This document shows positions 1 through 12,400 of a stretch of DNA of 64,000 nucleotides, piece by piece; positions within the stretch are counted from its first letter, which is position 1, and each line of letters starts with the position of its first letter. The stretch comes from Marisa cornuarietis. Taxonomy: Eukaryota > Mollusca > Gastropoda > Architaenioglossa > Ampullariidae. The notes beneath the pieces are model-generated. The model searched no databases. It saw nothing but the letters and a program-made list of their open reading frames with translations, and had not been told where the DNA came from. The position numbers and the translations under genes are program-made. The stretch spans positions 11,326,501 through 11,390,500 of the forward strand of contig SMMW01000001.1 in assembly GCA_004794655.1 (NCBI GenBank). The letters are read 5' to 3'.

Positions 1-231
1 TTCCACCTTAGTTCACTCACTTGCAGCAGCATTCCAATCCCCTAACTGTGACTAATTTTCAAAGGCAAATAAAGAATGTAATTTGTTTCTCACAGACAAG
101 TGCCAAATTTATTTCATTCTTTTCTTAAAGTTACTCTTTAAACAGGCAACCTGTCTCAGCTGAGTTAATGTAGGTTTTTTTTACATCAGGGATCAAGATA
201 ACAATATTACACATGTAAAACTACTGTGTAT

Positions 232-640
232 CAGCCTGAATGATTTGCATTTTTTGCAGATATCAGAAGATATAGGCCATATAAAACTAACCTGTAAATT
301 TTAACCTCCAAACCCATCTGGTAATTATCCGCTAGCAAAGTACAAGATTCGCACCTGCGATCAACGAGTGTCGCTAACGGTCACACTATTGCACCATTCA
401 CAACATTGGTAGCAGCAACACCAAACACAAAGAGATAATGAGCGACAGTTCGGATTATTCAGACGTTGAAAGTCTGCATTTCTTGTGCTAAAGTAGCGGT
501 TTTTCAGAACCAGGAGAAATGCAGACTTTCAGCATCTGAATAACCCAAAATGTCGCTCATTAGGTCTCTCTGTTTGGTGTTGACAGCTGGCAATGTTGTG
601 AATGGTGCACTCGCGTGACATAGCCGACAGTTAGCAGCGC
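232..640 (-). mobile_element. Palindromic foldback element, copy A (one arm truncated)
   Basis: The left arm (232 to about 480) is followed by a roughly 35-nt spacer and then its inverted complement to about 640, where similarity stops, so the second arm lost its outer half. The sequence matches the element at 39743-40304 throughout, but the asymmetric spacer (GTGCTAAAGTAGCGGTTTTT) is in the opposite orientation. Around the spacer both arms carry a short frame starting ATGAGCGACA on the plus strand and ATGTCGCTCAT read in reverse. The minus-strand version reads MSDILGYSDAESLHFSWF and stops. Confidence 0.8.
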
Positions 641-3600
641 AGTTTAAGATTAGTTCATGATTTATATGCCATAACCACCATTTGTAGAAAAATGTCCTTT
701 GGTTTAAAAAAAAATCCCACCCCTGTAATGGGCTGTGGTACATCTCTTCAGGGCACACAAAAAGTACCAATTAATGCTGACAGCTGACACAAAAGACCAT
801 CTGTAGCAGTTTTTCCTTCAGAAGTCTGGAAAGTTTTTTTTGAGGATGAACTGTGTGACATAATGAAAAGCTGTGGGACAAAATGGTGCACGCACACACA
901 AACCCCCACACACATGCAAACATGCATTTTTTTTTTTAGAATTGTTAGAAAAATGGGCAGTCTATTTACAACCTATGTACACTCCAACAGTTTATAACCA
1001 GCTCCCTATGGATGTGAATTCATTTAGCTCTCAACATACTTCATACCAGTTCAGCACATGCTCAGCAGCAGCATTCAACATCTGGTTACGGAAAGATTAA
1101 ATATTAATTCCATCTGCTACCTTAAAGTGCAAAATGTCCCATGTTGTAATAAGTATTGCATTCTCTTGCCTCTGTGCATGCAGCTGTAGAGGACACTTGT
1201 ACTGCAATATGCCCATACAACACCAGTAATAGGATGTAATGTGATACAGCAGTTTAACAACTCGTCTGGGTCTCTCAGAAACTGCACAGAAACTCATATA
1301 GCTAGGCTTAAATTTACTACTTAAGGTAGTATGCTTTTAACTGCAAATCTGCTGCTGTCAGGTCATCATAATGTTGACTCCCATTTCGACCACAAAGACT
1401 TTCACTGCATTGAGCATTTTGTGTCACTGTTACACCCAGTAAGCCAATAAAAAACAATGTCTACATTATTCTGGTCAGAAAAGCTGAAAGCCTTGCATGA
1501 CATGTACTTCAGGGCCAAAGTGTCTGACTCTCAGTATTCTCTCATGCCACAGATCTTATTGCTCAAACCAATAAATTTCACATTCTTCAGCTTCTGACTA
1601 GCAAAACTAACCTCCATTAAATCTTATATATTTTGTAAATGACACAAAATGCTTACATTTCTTAGTTTTGGGGTGCACCAAACACCTGTAATTATAAGAT
1701 CAATAGCAGCTTGTCTTGCCAGCTGCTAAGCTAAAGGATGTAATAAAGATATACTTTGCATCAAAAAATCAAATGTTCCTGTTAAAACAAGATTCTTTTA
1801 ATGTTTCCTTGTTTGGACAAACCATGAATGCAACAATAAAGGCTCATGGCACACGTAATTATGAAATCCTATGTATTGCCAAACAATGCAGAAAAAGGGT
1901 CCCACAGACAATAGTTACCTGGTGCAGTATATGAACTCTGGTATGACCTGCTACAGCTGTGTGGCTGCTGTTATTCCTCTCTTGGCAGTCTTGGCAGGCA
2001 AGACATGATTTATTGCTTTACATTTTTTTAATACATATGGTCCTTCTAATGACCTGCATTAAAGATGCATGGACACAGTTTACAAAGTACATTAAATATT
2101 GTAATACTGTTCTGCCTTAAAAAGTAGAGTATCTGCTGCAATCATTACAATTTCTCATATGCTTTCCAGTAAATAAGTTTGCATAATCATATAACGCAAA
2201 CCATTTTATATGAAAACTTTCATCTGCTGTTTGGCGTCTCAGAGAATCTTGCACGCATGAGCAATGACTGATGATGAAAACATTAGGAGATAATCTCAGA
2301 CTGATTGGGTTAGTAGCCTACCTCCTGCATCTAAGTCTTGTGCCTCTTGAAAAGAACGAATTGTCATGAGAACATACATCTAGTGATTGTTTCAAATTGA
2401 TTTCAAAGGCTTTTTGGATAGCTTTCACAAGTTAATGAGAAATCCCAAATTTTGCCAGCAGTGGGCACTGAATATAGAGAAGCCACAGAGACAGGTAAAT
2501 GTTGATACCCAGTGACCATGATGTGGTTTGTTTACAATATTTTACAAGAGAATGCATTCACTTTCATATTTGCAAGGCAAATGGAATTCCTATCTGCCAC
2601 GTCTTGAACCGGTTGTTAATAAGATCTCAACCTGTCCTCAAAAGAAAGCACAAATGCAATTCACAGATTTCCTTTTGTAGGTAATATTCTCTGTCTTTAT
2701 GAACCACCTGAACATTTAAATCTGGAAATTTTGTAGAGAACATAACTTTTGTGCATCAGCAGTTTTGGAAGAAAGAAAACAATGTTTAACCTTTTGTCTG
2801 AAATAATTGTATGAGAGCCTGTAGCTTTTCATAATCTGGCAAAAAACACCTCCAAAATTATATATATATATTCAAACTGCATGTGTAAAAACCTTGAAAT
2901 TTAGTGCTAAGATAAAGTCAAAATAACAGTATCTTTTGTGATTATTTTGTTGTGTACTGTGAATTTGTTGTCTGCTGTGCTGTAGTGTAACATACATGTC
3001 AAACTGGCATGGGAACTTTCTCCATAGATCTAACCAAAACACAAGATATTTGTGTTGATAAGGATGCTGTTTTATGATGTATTACGTGAAGAATTTAATG
3101 TTTGAAATGAATAAAATGGTGAGGGCAGCGATGAAAGAAAATGGTGCATACAAAGTGGCTTTTTCATGTACTCCTGTAGCTCATGTCACACAAAGGATAT
3201 CCAGTAAGGAAGCCCATGCACAATTCTCCTTCAGGTATAAACACACGGAAACATATTGATTCAATTTGGTTTTAGCACATAAAACACACTTCTAGGGATG
3301 ATCATGTAATATTACAACTAAATAGATTTTGTATGATGATGACTAATATGGGCATTTCGCAGTTAAGACAAAGTAAAAAGTCAATTTTGTTTGCCATCGC
3401 TATACGTTTAATCCATCCTTTCAGGTACTTATAGTTGCATGTTGCACACACTCTTCAGAACTTTCTTCTTTGATGCTATAGCCACCGTCAACAAATTGTA
3501 CTAGGTTTTGAGAAAACACATATAAGTACACAGAGATGGCACAAATGTATAAGAGCACGTCATTTTTTTATGCAACACAAAAGCATAGCAGTCTTCTTTA

Positions 3601-5194
3601 CTGTGGCAACTTCACCAATGCATCATGTCTTTACTAGAAAGCTCCAGTATCAGACAGAGAGAGTCCTGCATGCATAAACACACACTGGACTATCCACAGT
3701 GTTAGATGTACTCTTCCAGATTATGTTCCGGTAAGCTTTTTTTTTTTTTTTGCAAGTGAGCACTCATTCACACAGCACAAAACTTGTAAGAATGGTTACA
3801 GGTATGTAAGCTATGACCACAAAGTCAGGATTCCCCATGTGGTTAAAATCAACAACTCTGCGTGCATTAAAAAAAAATAACTTTGAGGATTGAATTATTC
3901 TTTTCCTAAGACAGTGTGTGTGCCTGTCTGTGTGTGGGTGGGGGAGGGGGATTTAATATGGCCACTTTTAGTAGTTACTTCCTGATAATATGAAATATAG
4001 CTTGGTTATAGAAGAGGTGTCTGTTGGCCACACTTGTGTCCTGAATGGCAGGTGTAGTCCACAGGGCTCACCTCTGGAGTACGTTTTATTATCTGGTCTT
4101 TCAAGTCTGTAAGGGAAGGCAGGGAAAAGCACCAAGCTTCATACACCTACTACATCTGCTTAGTATTTTGTGGCCACTGTGTAGCCACCCAAGATACTCT
4201 CTTGCTCTCTGGAAAGCAGGTGTTGGTGGCATTGGGAGTATTCTGATGCATGTGTGTTAATAGATGTTTATCTGAGACATCTTTCTACAAAAAAAATAAG
4301 TATGATGCTCAGAGCAAAGCTGACCAACCCTAAACCCTCACTGCTGATCATAAGATGCACCTTTTAGTTGTATATTTTGAAATGAAGGATAACTAACCTG
4401 TAACATCTAGTACACAGACCTATGGGAGGACACACTCAGAATGCATAAAATTAGAACAGGATGAAAAGTGGAGACCTGTATCTACCAACCTCTAATATCT
4501 GCACCTGTTCACATCCAACAGTTTCTGCACAGCCTCTTGACCATAACTACCTCCAGCAAATCCAGATCTCCACACCAAAGCACGGCCTCTAAACAACAAA
4601 CTATGAACCAGGAATAAGCAACAAATTACCGAGAGCATGTTATTTCAACATGAAGTACATACGTCATAATCACAGTGATAAATAATAGCATTCAAATTTT
4701 ATTGAATCTGACTTTCCACTGATATGCCAAAAAGAGATTAAAAATAGTATAAATAAGAATGCTTCCCTACAGCTGTGTCAACATACATGGTTGTATGTAC
4801 ATGCATGTGTGCACATGCATGCACATGTGCACACATACACACTCTCTCTCTCTGTGGTTTCTTGGTACTCACATGAATGTGCACATCTGAGTATAAATCA
4901 CAAAAGTTCTGCACCTTCAGACTCATATGTTACTAAAACAGTTAAAAATAAAGGAGGAAACTCAGATTTTTACAGCAGCATGAGCATTTTTTAAAACCTT
5001 CTCTTACTGATAACAAAATACTAGAAAAGTACAATCACAAAAGACTGGCATAGCACCATATGCAAAAAGAAAAAAACTCTTCATGACAACCTGCTGTGAA
5101 TTAGGGCAAAGAATAAATGAAGATCTTGAGATTTCTCATGACTAAACTTTTCACAATATACTCTACTTACCACAGTTTGCACATCTATTCTAAA
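641..5194. other. AT-rich non-coding sequence, no gene identified
   Basis: Only short unsupported open frames occur on either strand. There are (CA)/(GT)-rich patches near 890-920, 3914-3945 and 4790-4850. It may be the first intron of the minus-strand gene whose exon lies at 6210-6314. Confidence 0.5.
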
Positions 5195-5551
5195 TACCGT
5201 AAATTTCAGTCTATTAAGCGCATCTGTCTATAAGTCGCACCCACTAAATTTGTTAAAAATCTCGACATTTTTCACAAATAAGCCGCTCTGGTTTATAAGC
5301 TGTAAATAAATACAACTTGAAAGCTTGTAATCATATTGTCTGTGTAATTCGGCATAATGTGGGTGTGTGCTTCAACTGTAAGTAGCTTTGATTTAAAAAT
5401 GTGAACAGGTAACTCTGTAACAACATTAACAGTTAACACTTTAACGTGGAGCTCATCAAAAAATTAATCGGAATCCAAAAAATTCGCAAACAGGCTGCAG
5501 GGTTTAAAGCTGGGGAAAAAGGTCGCGGCTTATAGTCCGAAATTTACGGTA
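5195..5551. mobile_element. Non-autonomous DNA transposon (MITE) with TACCGTAAATTTC ends
   Basis: Terminal inverted repeats begin TACCGTAAATTTC on the left and end GAAATTTACGGTA on the right. The similarity continues as CTAT(T)AAG and further inward, where short CTTATA/TATAAG-type motifs recur (CTATAAGTCGC, AATAAGCCGC, GCGGCTTATAG). There is no coding capacity. A TA dinucleotide is shared at both ends but a longer target duplication is not evident, so the superfamily is unresolved. Confidence 0.75.
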
Positions 5552-6209
5552 CGCACTATAACAGTTATATTAATGTACTTAATACCACTATAGTTAAGTA
5601 GTCTGAACAGCATTATCAATACTAAATGAACAATGCAACATCACGATTACATCACAAAATTTGCAGTATGTTGCATACCCAAAAACAATATTAAACTTGA
5701 CATGTCAAGTCTCCAAAGTGTTTCACTAGACATCACTCCTGGATCACATTTTGCTCACAGGGTATGAATTAAAAACTAATCTGAGGCTTTGGATAATTTG
5801 CATAAAAGTATTCAACTTTGTCTCAAAAGAAATCATATAATGACCACGCACCTGAAAAATGCACTGACTGCACTACAGTACACATACTGCATTAGAGACA
5901 GTTAAAGTTCCTGCGTCAACCAAACTTTCATAACTAAAGCAGAGTAATTCTTATTTTAATATCACTACATTTCTAAAAAATAAAATAAAAAATAAATAAA
6001 GGTAAAGCCGAATCCTATTTATTTTGTGGGTTCAAAGACTAAGAGCATGCCAGTGAGATATACAACATTCCAGTGCAATGTGAAAAAAAAATTACTTTGC
6101 AACTCAATTCTGTACAGTTTGGCATCAGGATTACCGTAATGAATCATAATCCAAACATACAAATTTTTACTCATTTTATTCGTGAAAGCCTGTTCGCTAG
6201 ACTGCTTAC
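5552..6209. other. AT-rich sequence without recognised features
   Basis: It lies between the TACCG-type MITE and the candidate exon on the minus strand. No open frame or repeat of note was seen. Confidence 0.5.
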
Positions 6210-6314
6210 CTTTTTATAGACCAAGTGGTTGGGGTTATCCTCGTGGTTGTACTGGCCATTGGTGGGCAGCGTGCTGGGCAGTGACTCCGATCTCTTGCTG
6301 TGCCTGTGGGCCAT
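6210..6314 (-). CDS. First coding exon of an unidentified gene (partial)
   Basis: Minus-strand ATG at 6314-6312 opens 35 codons (MAHRHSKRSESLPSTLP, then NPNHLVYKK at the end) and runs exactly into a good donor, AAAAAG/GTAAGC. An in-frame TAG lies 18 nt upstream of the ATG, so the start is well defined. The peptide is hydrophilic, basic then Ser/Pro/Asn-rich, as in cytoplasmic N-termini; no signal peptide. I do not recognise the protein. The surrounding stretch up to about 7.5 kb is CpG-richer than the rest, as expected for a 5' exon. No continuing exon was found in 1-6200, so the next intron is at least 6 kb. The evidence is one open frame with a splice site, so it could be fortuitous. Confidence 0.5.
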
Positions 6315-7540
6315 GCTCTCACCTGACTGCTACGATCCGATGCAAACGTTAACCTTACACCTGAAACGTCTGCCACCGCGTGCCTCCAGAAAGCTACAAA
6401 ACCCACGTCTGATGCCAGAACATGTGCGAAGGAAAGTTGCTCCTTTGCAATCGATCAACACTAGCCCCGATTGCCAGCAACCATGACTGTCCGGCTGGCC
6501 GCCTGGATGCAATTCCCTGCCATTCCGCTCGCCAATGTCGGGGGCTGGTGCCACAGCCGCCACCAAACGTCACTCAAATATTTCGTGTACCATCCATAGA
6601 GGTGTTTAATGTCCAAAAATGTTGTCTCGCAAATTACACACATTCATATTTGATGCTGCCTCATTAGGAATCGGCATGAGGAATCTCTCGCGTAGCTCAC
6701 GCGAAAGCCAATGTTGCAGCGGGCACTGGGCGATAAAATTGTCTGGCACGACGGCTTGCTTGCACGTTCTTTGAACATTCCTTCAGAACGCGAGCCTAGA
6801 TAAGCATTATCCCCCCAACCTGGAAACAGCGCACGTCTAGCTATACACCACACAGCACAGACCGACACACTCCCCGAGCCTGAAGTGTTGAAAGATGCTG
6901 TCAAAAGCTGTGCATCAGCCTACCTTGCTTCTAAAACTGGCGGATGAGCAAAGGAGCCGTCTGCTTCTCTCGGTAGCTCTTCGAAATCGTCTTTCGCAGC
7001 TCGACGAAACACGAAGCAGACGGCCGGTGGTTTCAAAGACGGCTTCCCACAAGCTCAGCAGCAAAGCAAAGCGCCATTCACAACAATCACGACAGGTCCT
7101 TGGTTTGCGGAATGCTGCTTCCCAAAGAACCGAATAACCGTTTCTAATCCAGAATGCTTTGCAGACCACATGGGGGTCTACAGAGCGGCAACCGAACTTC
7201 TTGCGGACGCGTTCAGCCCGACCGTCATCATTTCTTTTTCCTACCATGTATGCACATCTTGTATTTCGTGTCAATCAATCCCACGAGGAATATGATCACA
7301 TCTTTACAAAAGTCCAAGAAACACTAGGAATGTTAATTTGACAAATGACAAATCGTTCGCAGTGACCTCCATGTTGAATACGATTTGCGCCAAATCGATA
7401 ATTCGCCAGCTGATTGGTCAAAGCTCCAGAAGCGTCATCTGGCAGGCGTGAATGGAACCAAAATGGTAAACACAAGGGAAGCAAGCGATTGCCGGAGGAT
7501 ACAACGTAATTATGACGGGTAGCTACCCCTGCCCTATACA
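6315..7540. promoter_or_regulatory. CpG-richer stretch, candidate promoter/5' UTR of the minus-strand gene
   Basis: GC and CpG content rise visibly here compared with the AT-rich sequence on both sides, and overlapping open frames appear on both strands as a result of composition. It lies immediately upstream of the candidate first exon at 6210-6314. No TATA box was identified. Confidence 0.4.
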
Positions 7541-9320
7541 ACCTTTATTTATTTTTTTTTACTGTCCAAGTCATCACAACAAAATATGGGGACAACAACA
7601 ATAGTAATAACAGCCGTTCTTTAAGTTCTGTCTCTCACAAAAAAAACTCTAAATGTAGTACATTTTCAGAACTCTAATGCAAGTTAACAATATAACTGAA
7701 TGAATGAATGGAAAATGAATAAACGATAAAGCAGTATGATTCTGTTTTAAACATATGCAGATCCACACCATCGTCTGACCCTCACCAAATTTGAAAGGAA
7801 TACTTCTTAATCTAAGGGAGGATTATGGACTATGAGTATATTGCTACAGTGTATTTTTTGCCGTTCTAGTATGTTAGGGATGACTTCAAATGGAAGGGAA
7901 AAAGTTCTATGCAGAGCAAATTGTAGTATACATCTACTATGCAGAGTAAGCTTGGTAAGGTTGTAATTTGAGCAGGTACCATTAAAGAAAGAAAATAACA
8001 GAAATAAGAGGTGGCTGGGATGAGACGGATAGATGAGTGTGGAAGTGAATCATGGTGGCAGGCACCACCCTAGTTATTTCCCCATTCACAAGTGGCCAGT
8101 GATGGCTTTCATCTTCCCTATTCCTTTGACCTGCTTTGCACACTGTCAGGAAATATAACTATTCAAGAAGGAAACTAAAATCTGCATGCAAATACCATGC
8201 ACAAAAATTTTAATGTAAAAAGTCTAAGTGGAAAAAGTATGCGTGGGAATAGGATATCTTGCTCTGATCTGAATTCCCACATGTTATGCCCAATCTGATC
8301 CTTGGTAAATTGATTAGTTAAAGATATCTGACAGTTTTACAAAATAATGTGATGTTTCTGAAACAGTAGTGTAGTGGTAAGGCTTAATTCTATTTCTCTT
8401 TATTTCATTCATTCCCTTGACCAGTACCAGCTGATCAGCTATGCTGGATCACCCGCACTGGTTGCTGGATAAAGTAAGCAGCTGACAAGGCTCACCACAG
8501 GGTTCATGTTTGCTGGCCAGTTTTTTTCCTCAGTCTGTCTTGATGAAGTCCTCCCTCCAAGGAATTCTGAAAGACTGTCGAGTTTAGTGCTGCATTATAT
8601 GACCAAACCAGAACAGACCAGACAAGCTTGCACCACTCGTGCTAAGGTTCAGTGAGTAAGGCATAAGGCTTTTCCTTCTGATACAATAGCAAAAATAAGT
8701 GCTTTTTACCATTATTTAATAGTGCATTATTAATCACATCATTAACTGCAAGATGATGATTTAAAATGCAATTGTGGGTTTTCTAGTAAAAGACAAGCAT
8801 AATGACTTATTTAAAAAGGACAGGAAAAAAAAATTTTTTTTTTCGTAGTCTAATCCAGTGCTATATCATGGCTGACACACTAGGTACCAATATATGATGT
8901 TGGCAACACGGTAATAAAATATTCTTTTGATTATAATAGTGTGAGCAAGCATGCTTGGTGCTTACAAGATGGGAGACAAGACTTGCCATGTATATGTATA
9001 AATGTGCATTTGCATGCATGTAAAAGAAGTACTGAGAACAGTAAATGACACAAAAAGCAACGTCAACATTTTCAAAAATATTCCACATGTAATATGATTT
9101 ACAATACAATACAAAGCCTCTTAACTAGGTCTATTACTGTTCCTCAATAAATAAAAATGTTAAACCATAAATCAATAAGTGAAAAGCAACAATATTCAGT
9201 GTCGTTAAAAATATAAAAAAAAGTCTTCAAATGCTTACACAATATCTCACTCATATAATTGATTCTCACACAACAATTAAAGAGACCCAACACCATTTTA
9301 GCTACATAGTATACATTTCT
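7541..9320. other. Intergenic interval between the unidentified gene and THADA
   Basis: AT-rich with no supported coding exon. It separates the putative 5' region of one minus-strand gene from the 3' end of THADA, so the two genes lie in tandem on the minus strand. Confidence 0.5.
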
Positions 9321-9326
9321 TTTATT
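9321..9326 (-). terminator. Probable THADA polyadenylation signal
   Basis: Read on the minus strand this is AATAAA, about 110 nt after the THADA stop codon at 9435-9437. It is the first canonical hexamer downstream of the stop and implies a short 3' UTR. Confidence 0.55.
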
Positions 9327-9434
9327 TAAATCATTTCTGTACAGTTTTAAAGGCCCTTCATGAGCAGCATTTATGAATGCCTGACCAGACACAAATATAT
9401 ACAAGTTAGCCTGACATAATAAATTTTTACAGTG

Positions 9435-12400
9435 TCATATTTCCTCGCAAATTTTCTTCAAAAGGCAGTTAGACATTTCCATTGTATCTGAACACATTTT
9501 GATTCTTTGCAGTAACAGTTCATATGCCAGTTCCACTTCTGGGTGACAACCTCTAAGTCTTCCAATTATGAAAACTGACTTTATAATATGTGCCACCACT
9601 GCAGCATGAATCAGTGACTGCACCTGTTCATTGTACAGAGATGTCTCTAGATACAAGGTTTTTGTGGAAGTAGCCTTGGTCCTGGAAATGTTTGATGTTA
9701 TTTCTGAAATAGCATTAGTTAATGCTGTCAGAGCTGCCTTAATCGCCTCAGGATCCACTACAAGATTCTTGCTCTGCAGTTGGCAAGTCTCATTTTTTGC
9801 ATGTAGATTCTCTGGCAAGCCCTCTTTGTGAGCATGTACAGACCAGGTTTCCACAGTTCTTGATATGATTTTGGCAAATGAAACTTCATCTTGAAAACTG
9901 TTCAGCTCTCCTTTGTCAAAAAGACGCTGAGTAGAATCCTAATTAGAGAAGGGGTGGGGGATGGGGAAGAGACAAAATAAAAGTACCATATTATGTCAGT
10001 CTGCCAGACATAGCAGCAATAGAATAGTGATTATAATTTAACTCATTCAATACAGATGAATTGACGGAATTAGCTGTAGCTATGAAGACATTTACATCTG
10101 TGAGTCTAAGCTATATAGGAAGAGTTAAGCATTATAACATGAACATTTGCATGTGGACACAAATACATGTATGTCAGCATGCATTCACATGCATACATTT
10201 TTGCATGCCACTTTTGTGTGTGCATGCCCACACACACACACAGGCATTTCTCATAGTAAAGAAGTAAAGGTGCCTAACACCTTAACCAACCCAGAGCAAT
10301 CAGAAAAAAGACAATTGGAAGCAATTTATGATCCTGGTCTTGTGAAGGGTAACAGTTAAAGCTAATTAAGCTTCAGTGGAAGAAGCTTGCAATAAGAATG
10401 TAAACCTGGATGTAATACTTACCTCATAATTACACAGTCTGACACAAGCAAAAAGGTTTTGAAGCCAGCTGAGAACTATTGACACACATTGTAGCTCATA
10501 TACATGGCCATGAAGTACAAACATTGTGTTGACCATCTCAAGAAGAGCTTGCTCAGGATGACTGCCACCTTCTGCAAAACCAAAGCAACATGTGTCCAGG
10601 TTCTCTGCACTTTATATTGTATAGAGCAGACTCCCAGGATGTGGCCAAGCTCCCTGCACTTCACATTATCAGGATATGCTAACTATATTCAATTATTTAT
10701 CTGATCATTTATGCACTCCACCCCATACCCAGCAATCACTCTCTCACTCTGTCATTATAAAAGCATCTCTATTCATCACAACATTCTGATGACAATATTT
10801 ACTTGAAACCCATTATTTATTTGCAACATTACTTACCTCTCTGAGACAGAGATGAGTCTGCTGTTACACTGGCCATAACTTCTTTTACTTCAAGGTCATC
10901 TGCTTGAAGTAAGTATACTACCATAGTCCAGAAGTCCAAGACAATAGTTCCTTGAACAGCAAAAATAATACTAAAGTTAACTTATACAGCACCATATCCC
11001 AGTCCTATGGGCATGCTTTATAAAAAATGACATGCTAAATAAGTTAATGGAAGTTAGTTGGTGTTCTAAAGACGATATCTTTTTGGACCAAGATGTTGTT
11101 GGTTTACAGTTTGGATCGACAGTCATTTGTTAATAGCAGAAGAGATCAATCAATAATCAAGAACGTAGATGAAAACATCAAGAGGCTCCTGGTGTCCACA
11201 TGATCACCAAGGAAAGACAACTACCATTGACGTGTTAAAAATATATCACTGATTGTTGATGATGTGAGGTCCATCATACCCAGAACATGTACAAATGAAG
11301 AAACCGTCATGGTGTTAGTTAAAGAAGACTAGAGGATGAAAGTTGAAATCAGTAGATGAAAAACAAAAGTAAAGTCCTGCACAACACCAAGAACACTGTA
11401 AAAAAGTATTGGTCCATACAATGACACTCAAATCCCAACAAATCAAAGCAGAAACCTGGTACTCTCAATCCTGTTAGGTAAAGGGTAACCACAGACAGAT
11501 GGAAATTTTTAAGGGAGGGAAAGTTACGTGTGCAAAACTCAAGAATCTCTCTTCAAAACACACACACACACACACACACAAATTATAAAACATAGTTAAT
11601 ATGAAACTCCAGAGAAAATAATATCGTAGGCCCAGATATTATGTTCACTATAGATAAAGCTATTAGGAGCTAATTGCACAACTACTGTGAGCTAACTAAC
11701 AAGCACAGACAGATCCATGATTTCCCAGCAAACTTCCCTGACAGGTGCATATCAGGAATGCCCTCCCCTTTATGGTGTCAAGAGAAGAAAAGTTAATATT
11801 GGTCACTCAAGTCCACTCATACTGGCAAGTGATTGGGAAGGGGTGGGTAGGGCGGTGGGTTAGACTCAGAATGGTCAAAGGAAGAGAATCAAGCACAATG
11901 CAAACATAAGTTCAGAGGCTTGAACTATCAATTTGATCCTTGTCCAGCAGTTTGTCCTTACCTAAACACCTGTCCTTGTCCAGCAACAGAGATGATGCAT
12001 GACTGCACAGAATGTGAGCACAGGCCAGCTGAAGCTCTTCTGGTTGTTCTGCCTGACACCATGTCATGAGAATATCTTTCAGCTTACAAAGAAGACTTCT
12101 CACTCTTTCTGTGGAGCCCTGAAAACAAAGACATCACTGTGACCTATATTAAATTAATCAGCTTGTTTGTGTGTGTGTGTGTGTGTGTGTTTATTTATAG
12201 GTTACAGAGTACAAGTGCAAATGCTTTCATGCACATACACACTGACACCCTCACACACACATGTACTGTCTAACCTTCTGCAATTTATTCAGCAAGTAGG
12301 GTAGAAGGCTGCCACAGAATTCCATTGCTGATGCCTTGACATCTGACCTGAAAAGTTGACTGAATTATACAGAACATGAACAAAATTTCTGGTTATGTCT

